Of a stretch of DNA of 64,000 nucleotides, positions 45,382 through 55,928 are shown one piece after another. The notes under the pieces are model-generated. The model had not been told where the DNA came from and made no database searches. It saw only the letters and a program-made list of their open reading frames with translations. Position 1 is the first letter of the stretch. Each line of letters opens with the position of its first letter. This DNA is from Adiantum capillus-veneris (taxonomy: Eukaryota > Streptophyta > Polypodiopsida > Polypodiales > Pteridaceae). Position numbers and translations under genes: made by a program. The stretch spans positions 110,558,048-110,622,047 of the forward strand of contig CM043966.1 in assembly GCA_014529385.2 (NCBI GenBank). The letters run 5' to 3'.

Positions 45382-47700
45382 GAGGAGATCCATATCCCGA
45401 GCAAACAAAATCGAGCGAGTCATTTTTTCGAGCGAATTAGTCAAAAACTTGATACATGATGCGTAATACCTAATCTATCTAAGCTAATAAAATGCAATGT
45501 CCATGGTATAAGTCACCCCCTTTTGAACTAAACCAATTGTGCTTCCATTAGAAAAGTGCAACCCATTTGGCACCAATACTACTTTGCTTTACTAGCTTTC
45601 CTCCTAGTAAATCACACATGATTTCTTCTTCTTAGGCATCTTTTTCTTGGCAGTAGTATATTACTGCTAGAGAAGTCCAAATGCACTCTAGAATTTGACA
45701 AAAATCAATACATACATCTTTCCCATTTTCTGCATTCAACATTCCCTTACTTGGGGTATGCACTAGTCTGGCTCTCTAGTGAGACTCATTCAATGTCTTT
45801 CTTCTTCAGAATAAGGAAAATCTAAAACCACTCCCCAAATCAAATCACTAGCACAAGCTACATACTTTATCCAAGCATGTCCATCAAAACTCTACTCCAT
45901 TGAATACATAGTTGACTATTTTTCTTTTTTAGGAGGAAACACGTAAGCAATGTAGCCATCTTATATAGTTTGTAAGCATGTGAGAAGCATCTTTAACATG
46001 ATGCATGCCAAATCTGGTATCCCACAAAAGATCTTTATCATTGACAAGAGATTCTCCACCATATATTCTTGAATAGGCTTTCCATTTGGTGGTGGTGTGG
46101 GAATCATGGGTAATTGAGCCAGGTTGGTTGCTTTTGCTTGACAATAGTGTGCTTCTGCCAGCTACAGACCCTTGAGACTGAGAATTTCCAAAACGTCTAC
46201 AAACTTTTAAAGAAAAAAAAGGGCAACATATAGGTTAATCTGCAATGGAAGAGCATCGATGATTTTAGGAACACTTTTGGTGCTCGCAAGGTCTGGTTGT
46301 ATACTTCCATCTTCAAAAATGATCGATGATATCTTGGAACCAACCAAAGATGTAGCTTGATTCTCAGTGGCCTTAGCCTTGTAGTACTATGACACCTCAT
46401 GATCTAGCAAATAAAACAACTTATTTGCTTCATTGCAGCCACATTCAAGCTTTAGCTGTTCCTTAAGCAATGCTAGCGGCTACAATGCAAAATTTAAATC
46501 TTCCATTTTAGAATAATTATCTTTGAGAGGTTACACTTTGATTGTCTGATATTGACCGTCAAACGTAAGCAGCAACCTTTTCCGCATGTGCAAGGCCGAT
46601 GATGGTAACATGCCAAGCCATTCATTCACATGACCTTCTTGCAAAGAAAATAATATAGCAGTAAAGTTTTGGGTGATCTTCTTGCAGAGAAAAAAAAATA
46701 TGAGTGTACAAGGTTGATCTTTTTGCTAGAAGATTAGAATCTTTCTTGTGAAATTCAAAATAATAGTTAAGTTTGTGCCTAGTAACCCTATTGCACACGA
46801 ATTTGAGGTAACCCTAGCACGGACCTTTTTTGGGGAAAACATTTTGAGCTAATGTGAATCGTCAACTTTAGGGAAAATTTTGTTGACGCTTCGCCTCTAG
46901 ACTCCTTGACCGGCTACAGAAGGTCTGAGTCTAGCTTGGCCATTGCATCTGATGCGGCTATAGTTTCGGCCCTCTTTGTGGCCTTGTTTATTTTGTTTTC
47001 TAAAAGTAAAAGCCTCTACCAAGAACTTAATAAGGCTCTAGTATTGCACCTACACTGCACTGTTTGAGAGGAATCATTTTTCCAAACATACAAAATTTCG
47101 TTCCTTGAATTTGCCAGGAGAAGATTTTATAACAATGGGTTATTTTTTTGCTTTTTTACACTATTTTTTTCTATTTTGAGGAGAATTTTTTTATTTTTCC
47201 CTTGCCATTTTTGAAATTGAAAACCGCACAAATAGTTTGGTTCAACAATGTTTTGGGGCTTCATTAAGAGGAATCACTTTTCATTCTACTTCAATTCTAA
47301 AGAAAACTTAGTCTTCAAGAGTTCAATGCAAAGGCCGAAGGCGGTGGTGTCTGTTTCCAGATCAGCGGGGGAGGGGACATATTTGAGTGTGTGAACTCTC
47401 TTTTTCTCTCCCTTTCTTGGCTCCCATTCAGCCAGAGAAAGGAGTCAATATGGACACCATGCGTCCGAGGTTGTGTGTGAAATACGAAGGGGGGCAGGAG
47501 TATCACCAGACCCAACTGCAGTGGGGCATGGGTGGGGGGATGTGAAGTGCAGGGATTTGCTCCAGGGATCAACGCATGCAAGCGTGGTTTACTACAAAAT
47601 CACATAAAATATAGACGAGGGAAGAATGGCGCTCTCTGTGTGCGTGGTAAAAGGGGAGGAAGAGCTTCAGGAGATGCCTCTGCCAATACTTGCAGGAAGG
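45382..47700. other. Mixed DNA with an unidentified coding-like stretch
   Basis: On the minus strand from about 46660 to 45950 several open pieces in shifting frames have ordinary protein composition, for example HVNEWLGMLPSSALHMRKRL, LLKEQLKLECGCNEANKLFY and ATSLVGSKISSIIFEDGSIQ. They read like exons of one host-gene fragment with frame changes. I do not recognise the protein. The rest (46700-47700) shows nothing clear; a T-rich stretch lies near 47140-47200. Confidence 0.4.
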
Positions 47701-47726
47701 AGCGCAGCTCTATGTGCATTGGGGTG

Positions 47727-47803
<77 letters not shown>
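47727..47803. repeat. GA microsatellite
   Basis: GA run of about 75 bases, interrupted once by GATA near its start. Confidence 0.95.
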
Positions 47804-47805
<2 letters not shown>

Positions 47806-47965
47806 GATGTTAAGCTGAGACACATTTTTCTTGAATGCTGCTTCAATGGCTCATTCTGTTGCAGTCGGCGTAGTTCCTGCATGAGGAGCTACCCATACGC
47901 CTAGCCCACCGCGTGGTCGTTCCTGCATTATGCAACATGGCCCTGGTAGTTGGAGCTTTGGATCA

Positions 47966-47969
<4 letters not shown>

Positions 47970-48041
<72 letters not shown>
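47970..48041. repeat. CT microsatellite
   Basis: CT run of about 72 bases, 165 bp after the GA run and so inverted relative to it. Confidence 0.95.
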
Positions 48042-48050
<9 letters not shown>

Positions 48051-48056
48051 CTCTCT

Positions 48057-48560
48057 CGATCATGCCCTCGGTACTGGCCTCGTTTAATGAGTGGTACACG
48101 GCTAGCTATAGTTTCAGGATCATGACGCCATTGACCTCATCTGCTGCAGCTTTCTCCTGGTTAGATGCCCTCGATGCTGGCCCCTAATTGAGTGGTACGC
48201 GACCAAACTTTTGTGGCCAAGATCATAACGCCATAATTCACCGCAGTTGCTCGGTCACACATCGTCTCTCTTCCTTCTCTACTAAAGTTGGACACTCCAT
48301 GAAACTGTCCCGCGTCGGCGCGGGATAATTTCATGGAGTGTCCCAACTTTGGTAGAGAAGGAAGAGGGGATAAAAAAAGGAGCTAGTTTGGCCCTTGGAC
48401 ATTCTGTGTTTCCGCCGTCGTCATGCACTGGCTATCATTTCTAGATCTCACCTCATCAGCATTGTATCTCTCCTGATGTGACCATGTGTTGGCCCCAGCT
48501 TTAGTGGTGCGTGACTACAGTTTTGTGGCCAAATTTTCAGAAGTTTCAGTGTAATTACTG
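48057..48560 (+). repeat. Three imperfect copies of a roughly 100-bp unit
   Basis: Units near 48062, 48164 and 48480 share TGGC(C)CC(T/C) followed by GAGTGGTACGCG-like and TTTTGTGGCCAA-like phrases. The first two are adjacent; the third is 220 bp further, after a hairpin. No coding meaning seen. Confidence 0.5.
48271..48363. repeat. Long near-perfect hairpin, 44-bp arms and 4-base loop
   Basis: Arms 48271-48314 and 48319-48363 are inverted copies with three substitutions and one extra base; the loop is TCGG. The centre is the palindrome CCCGCGTCGGCGCGGG, and the inner 55 bp begin GGACAC and end GTGTCCC. The centre and ends match a family of smaller palindromes further right (48806-50280). 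Confidence 0.85.
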
Positions 48561-48805
48561 GCAAAAGCTTCAAATTTTGACCTAAAAACGGGAGATTTTC
48601 AAAATTGCCCTTATTTTTACCCATAAGGGAAAATGTATTTTTATAGCCTTCATCTGGGCCTCAAGCTGCAGCAACTCCAAAGGGGGACAGGTGGTGGAAC
48701 ATGCACCTTCTCGTCAGATTCTAGTGTCATTTCTTGTCGTTCAGCAGCTGCATCAACTCCCCTAAACCCATAAATATTTATTCTTTCTGCTTCGTTAATC
48801 CAACA

Positions 48806-48853
48806 GGGACATGGTCCTAAACTATACCGCACCGGCGCGGGACCTTTAGGGCC
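48806..48853. repeat. GGGACA-type palindrome, member 2
   Basis: Starts GGGACATGG, then TCCTAA, core CCGCACCGGCGCGG, then TTTAGG complementing CCTAAA. Confidence 0.65.
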
Positions 48854-48984
48854 AGAATCCAGATCTCGGATTAAAATGTCCACGCAAAGAGTCGCAATGA
48901 TACGCAATACCAGCAATAGTGGCAATCATAATATACATGCTCAGTGCTATGGCCGCTGAGAAATAAATTCCACCTTTATCAGTC

Positions 48985-49370
48985 CGCTGATAAGGCAAAG
49001 GGACACGCAGTTAGTAGCTCGCAGAGCAGCTAGCAGGATCACTTGCAGGGATGCTTTGCGTCTAATCTCATTGACAAGAAAGGGGCCTCATATGAATGTC
49101 GTGACGCTTGCTGGGATCATTCTTTCCAGCACTCACTTGTGGGCGGCCTTGCGAAGCATGCTGTTGCCTTCCTAGTGAAAGGAAATGCTGTGGAGGTTCA
49201 GTATAGTCCCTCACAGTTTTACAATACTCTGAAGTCCTGCATTAAGGTCTGCCAAGGACCGAGTGGTCATATCCACGTTGTATGGTGGCACTGGACCTTT
49301 GGAGCAAAAACTGTTGGAGCCGTTGCTTCTATTGAGCCGATGCTATGGCTTATGCCTTGCTGCTATTGTG
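48985..49370 (+). pseudogene. PGS1-like fragment (phosphatidylglycerophosphate synthase)
   Basis: One frame ends YSPSQFYNTLKSCIKV; one base shift on, the next frame reads AKDRVVISTLYGGTGPLEQK. In PGS1 proteins (phospholipase D superfamily, mitochondrial phosphatidylglycerophosphate synthase) an xSPxxFY segment is followed at this distance by a basic pair, hydrophobic strand and the GTGPLEQ motif. The upstream text (LVGGLAKHAVAFLVKGNAVEV) fits the region before. After 49370 similarity ends. There is a single frameshift near 49250. No introns are seen in this short stretch. It is a piece of a host gene without its catalytic HKD motifs, lying among repeats. Confidence 0.65.
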
Positions 49371-49525
49371 CTCGCACCTTACACCCCCATTTTTGCATTT
49401 GGTGTGAACACGCACATGCACGCTACTGTAGCACAACTGCCCACGAGCAATGGCTATGACTTCTCATGCTCAAATTTGGCTGGGGTTCATATGCCGAATT
49501 GCGTCGTACTTGCCCCTATAATGCC

Positions 49526-49575
49526 GGGACGTACCCCTAACCGGTACCGCGTCGGCGCGGGAGGGTAAAGGGTAG
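49526..49575. repeat. GGGACA-type palindrome, member 3
   Basis: GGGACGTACCCCTAACC, core ACCGCGTCGGCGCGGGA, then GGGTAAAGGGT complementing ACCCCTAACC. Confidence 0.65.
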
Positions 49576-49877
49576 AAAACGTGGTTTCTCAGGCTTATGA
49601 AAATTAATGTTATGTAATAAACAAATTAACGTTTTGGCATGATTTCAAAAAGTTTACATTGTTTTTGGCTAATTACAGATGACGTATGTCCTTTTCTCCA
49701 TGCTCTCAACCAGCATTTTCAAATTCCGCATAATAAGCTGAGACACGTTTTCCCACACATTTGGACCTAGCATTCAAATTTAGAATAAAATTGTATAGTT
49801 TAACAAAAGTGTCTTCAATGATAAAGTCATCAATTAAACAAACAAAATGGAGTAGAGAAGAAAACTAGGCATCAAGT

Positions 49878-49920
49878 GGGACTTGGCTCTACTCGGTATC
49901 GCATCGATGCGGGAGGGAAA
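49878..49920. repeat. GGGACA-type palindrome, member 4
   Basis: GGGACTTGGCTCTA, core ATCGCATCGATGCGGGA. Confidence 0.55.
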
Positions 49921-49960
49921 AACATGCAATATGTCAAGCTTGCAAAGTGAACTTAGCATA

Positions 49961-50006
49961 ACATGGACATTGCCTCACTGAGCACCACGTTGGCTCGGGA
50001 GAGTTC
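49961..50006. repeat. GGGACA-type palindrome, member 5 (weak)
   Basis: ACATGGACATTGCCTC, core CACGTTGGCTCGGGA; more diverged than the others. Confidence 0.4.
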
Positions 50007-50069
50007 AATGCAGAAAAACTAGTTATCTTCGGAATTGTAAAGCAAACAAAAGATTCACATAATTGTTTT

Positions 50070-50124
50070 GGGACATGGCTCTAATCCATACCGCGTAAGT
50101 GCGGGATAGGTAAGTTCAATGTCC
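50070..50124. repeat. GGGACA-type palindrome, member 6
   Basis: GGGACATGGCTCTAATCC, core ATACCGCGTAAGTGCGGGAT, and AATGTCC at the far end complementing GGACAT at the start. Confidence 0.6.
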
Positions 50125-50230
50125 TATTTTGTTAAAGACTTCTTGAACTGATCAATCTTTACTTTGTTTGTGGCCTTGTTTACATTTCAAGTGCCATAAA
50201 GTTTTGAGAGTAAGTATTCGTTTTCAGGAT

Positions 50231-50280
50231 GGGACATTTCCATAAATGCCTCCGCGCCGACGCGATATGGTTAAGAGGGA
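50231..50280. repeat. GGGACA-type palindrome, member 7, inverted
   Basis: Starts GGGACATTT; the core on the minus strand reads ATATCGCGTCGGCGCGGAG, so it is oriented opposite to members 2-6. Confidence 0.6.
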
Positions 50281-50902
50281 TTCTTGATGAAGAGATGTCA
50301 TGTACATCGTAGGCTTTAAAGTCTTTCTCAATGGCCATCCTTATCTGCTATCAAAACGTGCCATTCCTCATAATTATGTGGACATGCAAATGAGACTATA
50401 ATTTTTTAAAGGTGGGGCATCGAAAAGGTTACTAGGCAGATTTGTGAAAATGAAGAGTTTGTGTCTTAGCCTAAGATATACAGATCATGTTATGGCTATG
50501 CATTGATTGATTATGTCACCATCACATGTCTATCCTTCCCATCATCATTTTGCTATGCAATTCTTAATTATATCACCATTGTATACCTATTCCTCCGTGG
50601 CTTCAATCAGATCTACAATGATGTCATTTTCGAGCTCCAATTTGGAAGCACATCAATGAAAAGATTGTCGGTATTCAGTTGTGTCAGCATTGTTGCCATT
50701 TTGACGACCAAGGTCACATTCCCAAAAGCAGATTTCTCTAGCGCAGTGTCCTTTGGAGCAACAAACAAGGTATTTTTGTTCCCTTGTCCTTCGTTATAGG
50801 TTCCCTAACCTGTACAATGTTTTTAGGTTAAACATTAGCTTGTATGTATGAAGTCCCTCCTCTAGTGGTGGTTCTAGAAGATGTAGTCAGAGTGCATCAA
50901 CT
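50281..50902. other. No identifiable gene
   Basis: A plus-strand frame of 98 codons (50503-50799) has protein-like composition in its second half (KRLSVFSCVSIVAILTTKV) but no recognised motif. It could be the left half of whatever the minus-strand gypsy element entered. Confidence 0.35.
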
Positions 50903-52061
50903 TGTCATGGGAACCGAATAATAGAGATCGACAGCAAAAGATAGAGAAAGAGATCTTTGTATTGATGAATCTTTGTAGAGTTTTGATACAACAGAGGAGC
51001 AATTGAATATGGGCGCACTCCGTTGTACGGAGCTCGACCCTCCCGACCACCCTCGAGCTTCACTTCGCTTGCATGCAGCGTCTCACTCGCACTCGCACTC
51101 GCACTCGCACTCACACTCGCAGAAGAGGAGATCTGTGAATGATCCCCAAACGCACCATCCGTCGTTCTTTAATCCTTCTTTTCCTCAAAAAGCATGCGGC
51201 TTCTCAAAATAGTCGCTTTTTAGGTGTTCAATCAACTCGATTTTCGCACCAAGTATACCTGCGAGAATAAGATAAGAATGTGATCGCTAAGCGATCCGTA
51301 AAGGTTAGATTTTTAATCACGACACTTTGCACAGATCCGGTTTCACAAACTGATTTCTGCATCGCCTACAAAATAGTCAAAAGAACATACTCGTGCAACC
51401 AATTCAACATGATAATCAAAGTAGAAAAACATAATTATATACCTTCATAATCTCAATTGCAATACTCTACCATGAAAAAACAATCCACTTCTTGGTTGAT
51501 AGCAGGGAGAGCTGTATGATGTTGTATTTCTGTCTGTCCCTGTGTATACTAGACTGCTGCTGCCTTCTGCTTGTTTTCATCATAACTTCTACAAACAAAC
51601 TCAGAACAGAGCAATTCAGGTACTCAAAACGACGGGAATAGGTTTGGTCTACAAGACAGCACAGACAGAATTACGATAAACGTCTCTGTTTGGCTAAAAA
51701 CGCAACTTTTAGGTCGCGACTCATAAAACCTCTATTTTTGGGTCTCCGCTACTTTTACAACTTATTTTAAGCCTACCCATGCATTTTAAGCTAAAACACA
51801 TAAATATAAAACATTGATATTAATAAAAATCTCAATTTTACTGTTCATAGACAGACTATCTGTTATTCATTAATCTTTATCAAATCCGTCTTTAGTGTAT
51901 TATTTTAAAAAAAGAATATATGTTCTCTCTTAATATCTCAACTCATTCGTATAAGCTCTATTTAATAGACTATTCAACAATCTTTCAAATCGTGCTAACG
52001 AAAGATATGTCCTGCTACATTCTTTTCGACTTTAAGAACTTCAAAGACTAGTCCTATTACA
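50903..52061 (-). repeat. 3' LTR of the minus-strand gypsy element (1159 bp)
   Basis: Direct repeat of 55929-57104. It includes a CACTCG hexamer array at 51079-51118, which also lies inside the other LTR with a different copy number. Confidence 0.92.
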
Positions 52062-52072
52062 TTCTCCCCTTA
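52062..52072 (-). other. Polypurine tract of the minus-strand gypsy element
   Basis: The minus strand reads TAAGGGGAGAA directly before the LTR start TGTAATAGG. Confidence 0.85.
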
Positions 52073-52101
52073 TCAAAATTAACTCTTTCCTCAGAGTTGG
52101 T

Positions 52102-54926
52102 CTAAAGAGATAAAAATTCTCTTTGCAAAACACTAAGATCAACCCATGATGCATCCTCTATTGGATAGTTCTGCCACTTAACCAAAACTTCCACAATGTC
52201 TCTATTTCTCAGATGTTTAAAACGCCTATCTAGTACTAAGTCTGGTTCTAAAGTCAATGGTCCGTCATCTTTCAATATAGAGTTGTTTTGTAAAACATGA
52301 TGCACATTAGGAACATACTCACATGAAATACAGGATGCACTTTAACATGAGAAGGCAATTCCAATTTGTAAGGTAATGAACCAATGCGCTTCAAAATTTT
52401 AAATGGCCCAGCAAATCATGGAGACAATCTTCTATCCTTTCCAAGAATCAAATGAGACTTCTCAAGAATGACCTTTAAGAAAACCATATCACTAGTTTCA
52501 TACTCCACAACACGATGTTTCTTGTCATAATACAGTTTATGTCTCTTTTGAGATTCTCTAATATTCCCCCTGATTTTGGCCAACTTGTTATCCATTTTCT
52601 CAAGCATCTCACGTGACAATTCTACCTTATTCCTCGAGCTAAGAAAGTTTATAGGTGTGGGACAGTTATAGACATACATTGCCTCAAACGGAGTCATCCT
52701 AATAGATGAATGATATGAACTGTTGTATGCAAATTCAACCAAAGGCAAATATTCATTGCACTTAGATTGGTTTTCATTGACATACATTCGTAACATATCT
52801 TCTAAAATACGATTCACTCTCTCCGTTTCCGCATCGGTTTGAGGATGGAAAGCATTAGACATGCGTAACTGGGTACCTATAGAGTCAAAAGTCGCTCTCC
52901 AGAAATGAGAAGTGAACTTAGAATCTCTGTCAGACACTATGCTCTTGGGCATGCCATGCAAACGAAATATCTCTTTCATAAACAAGTGTGCAATGGTCAA
53001 TGCAGTATCAATTATTTTTACAGGAAAGAAGTGAGCTTGTGTTGTGAGTCTATCTACCACCAGAAAGATCAAATCATACCCTCCACGAGTAGTAGGAAGT
53101 CTAATGATAAATTCCATGGATATACACTCCCACTTCTGTAAAGGAATGTCTAAGGGTTGAAGGTCACCAGGCATCCTCTTATGCTCAATCTTAACTTGTT
53201 GACATTGAAAGCACTCACACACATAATTCTTAACATCCAATTTCATACGCAGCCAAAAGAATAAGGTTTTAATCTTTTCATATGTCTTATTTAATCCAGG
53301 ATGACCAAAAAAAGGTGAATTATGACACTCATGCAGAATTTGACTCTTAAAAGAAGATTTTGCACGAATACACAAGCGGTCATAAGAATACAAATTTCCC
53401 TTATACAAGTGATATCTGTTTTCATACATCTCATGCAAGAATTTCAAAATAGGCATATAAAAGGAATCATTTTCAACTTCAGCATGTATCTCATCAATCA
53501 AATTGGATCGCACAACAGTCAACAAATTACACATGGGCCTACGACTCAATGCATCTGCAACTTTATTTTCTTTTTCACACAAATACTTCAAATCAAAGTC
53601 ATACTCAGCCAGCAATTCAATCCATCTTCTTTGTTTGTTATTTAACAATGGCTGAGTGAATATATACCTTAAGTTTTGATGATCAATACGCAATTCAAAT
53701 TTTACACCAAGCAAGAGATGACGCCAATGCTTCAATGCATGAACAACAGCAAGAAATTCTAGATCATGTGTTGCATAGTTCAATTCATGTCGTCTTAATT
53801 TCCTAAACTCATATGCAACCACTCTTCCTTCTTGTGTCAAAACACAACCTAATTGTTCACCACTAGCATCACAGGACACAACAAATAGTTTGCCCATCTC
53901 AGGAACTTTTAAAACAAAATTTTTCGCTATTTTAGCCTTCAAGGTCTCAAAAGCAGTCTCACAGATAGAAGTCCACACAAAACCCTTGTCTTTCTTGGTC
54001 AATTCGGTCAAAGGACTTGCTATCTTAGAGAAATCTTTAATGTATGCTCTCTCATATTGTGCTAGACCCATAAAGCTTCTTACATCTCTTACTAACATAG
54101 TCTTAACTTTATCAAGATCAATGTGAATCCCCTCTTTAGAAATCACTCTTCCCAAATACACAATCTGATCCTTTGCAAAAGAATACTTACTTGCTTTGGC
54201 ATACAATTTATGTTCACGCAAAAATTCAAATGTTTTATTTAAATGCAATGCATGATCTTCTTCATTCTTAGAATATACAAAAATATCATCTAAGAATACC
54301 ATAATGAAGTTATCAAGATACGGGTACAAATACTATTCATTAAGCACATGAAAGTTGATGGTGCATTAGTCAAACCAAAAGCAAGAACTGTAAATTCATA
54401 ATGCCCATAATGTGTACGAAAAGCAGTCTTTGGAATATCCTCGATCTTAATGCGGATTTGATGGTAGCCAGAACAAAGATCAATCTTCAAAAATATTGTG
54501 GCACCACTCAATTGGCTAAGCAATTCATCTATGTGAGGAAGAGGATATTTGTTCTTAATGGTCTGTTTGTTTAATCCCCTATAGTCAATGCATAACCTAT
54601 ATGTACCATCCTTTTTCTTTTGGAATAACACAGGACTACCCCAAGAAGATACACTAGGTTTAATGAAACCCTTTTTTTCAAAAGATCATGTGTATCTTGA
54701 GCTCTTTAAGCTCATCAATATTGAACCTGTATGGAGCCCTTGAATAAGGTGTTTCTCCTGGATATAGATCTATGGCGTGGTCTACCGCTCTAGGCAGAGG
54801 TATACTAGGAAGATCGTCCGGAAACACATCCTTAACTTCATGTAAGAGATACTCTATAAATTCTGGATTTGTCTCTTTATGTTTATCTCCAGATTCTTCT
54901 TTAATCTCATTAGCAAACACAAGCAA
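52102..54926 (-). pseudogene. Gypsy pol: RT, RNase H, integrase, chromodomain
   Basis: 54926-54678: pre-RT segment (FPDDLPSIPLPRAVDHAIDL). 54631-54290: RT with [20 protein letters not shown] and [13 protein letters not shown]. 54329-52416 (637 codons): FLDDIFVYS, then RNase H (VSCDASGEQLGCVL and ATHDLEFLAVVHALKHWRHLL), the integrase zinc domain (HECHNSPFFGH ... CFQC), and the core. The first catalytic Asp of the integrase is Glu (ISMEFI in place of MDFI); the second (VSDRDSKF) and the Glu (DAETERVN) remain. 52305-52102: chromodomain (EVLVKWQNYPIEDASWVDLS). Frame breaks near 54650, 54310 and 52400, plus a small deletion after KVKTM, make it inactive. Confidence 0.88.
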
Positions 54927-54989
54927 CGTCTCACACTCTTATCTAAGTCACCTTATTAATTCCATTGCCAAAACTAGATTTAGAATCTC

Positions 54990-55380
54990 TTTCTTTCCAC
55001 AAAGAGTGTGACTTATCATCATCAAATGATTAAAGATATTTTTTTTTTCTTAACAATCAATCAAAAAATGATTTTCAATGATCTAATTGATACCAATGAT
55101 AACATCATGCATATCAATGTTTATGTTATAGAAATCATCTTTATGATTTCGACTCTTCAAAGAAAAAAAAACAAATTTTCTACTAACTCTTTCGTGAAAC
55201 TATTATTACCACTAGTTAAGTCCACAAGTCTTTTAACTTCTCGATTTAATTTCAAGTTTAATTTCTCAATCAATTTAGACATAAGAAGCAATGAATACTA
55301 TCCAAATCAATTAAGAAATTCAAATTTTAATCTCAACTTTTACGCATAAATTCGATCTCACAGAAGCTTTCAAAGGACGT
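54990..55380 (-). other. AT-rich remnant between gag and pol
   Basis: The place where late gag and protease should be. A short open piece on the minus strand (about 55287-55148) reads LIEKLNLKLNREVKRLVDLT; no zinc knuckle or protease motif is seen. Probably what remains after an internal deletion. Confidence 0.4.
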
Positions 55381-55399
55381 ATCAAAGACATAAAACATC

Positions 55400-55910
55400 A
55401 CAAAGAAGAGGTAGATGACTTACCTTTATCGTACGCATCGCCAAAAGTCTCCAATTGAGCCATCTTGGTACGTATTGTCTCATCGGTCACCTTGCTTGAG
55501 CATTCGAAAGTCTCGTGATCATGTTCTCGATATTGAAAGTATAATCCAAATCTTTGAGTTCTTCAATCCACGCTTCTAAATCTTCGCATATCTTTCTTAT
55601 GCCATCAAACTCTTTAAGCTTAGCCTTCGTTAAGAATGATTTGGTTGTCGCTTCTCCCATATCGTCATCGTTTCTTTTGGCGGTACCCCAACGCCACCAC
55701 GATGATTATTGTTTCCAGGTGGATTAGCATGGTTTTCACCTTCATGTTGGCCATCAAGGTCTACATAGATATCAAGCTCTCGTGCTGCTTTGCCCCGCAG
55801 AGCCTCAGCACGCTCGCGATTTGCAATTTCCAAATCTTCTCATAGTCGCCAAATCATGTCTTCTTGCTCCTTCATCCTCCTCTCGTATCCTTCCATGTCC
55901 AGAATCAACC
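55400..55910 (-). pseudogene. Gypsy gag N-terminal remnant
   Basis: Directly after the primer site the minus strand reads MEGYERRMKEQEDMIWRL and then, after a stop or frameshift, EIANRERAEALRGKAARELD, charged and helix-prone as in gag starts, followed by a Gly/Asn-rich stretch to 55630. The capsid core and zinc knuckle are missing. Confidence 0.5.
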
Positions 55911-55914
55911 GTTT

Positions 55915-55926
55915 GCTCTGATACCA
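55915..55926 (-). other. Primer binding site (initiator Met tRNA)
   Basis: The minus strand reads TGGTATCAGAGC two bases after the 5' LTR. Confidence 0.9.
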
Positions 55927-55928
55927 CT

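Noticed and set aside
49043-49459. The whole 138-codon frame as one protein
   Set aside because: Only its first half matches PGS1; after the frameshift near 49250 the true continuation is in another frame, so the second half is out-of-frame translation.
48290-50280. GC-rich hairpins as Helitron 3' ends
   Set aside because: None is followed by CTRR at the required distance; only 59283-59309 fits a Helitron end.
51079-51118. CACTCG repeats (also 56106-56162) looking like a short array
   Set aside because: Six-base tandem repeats inside both LTRs of one gypsy element with no spacers; a simple repeat, not CRISPR-like.
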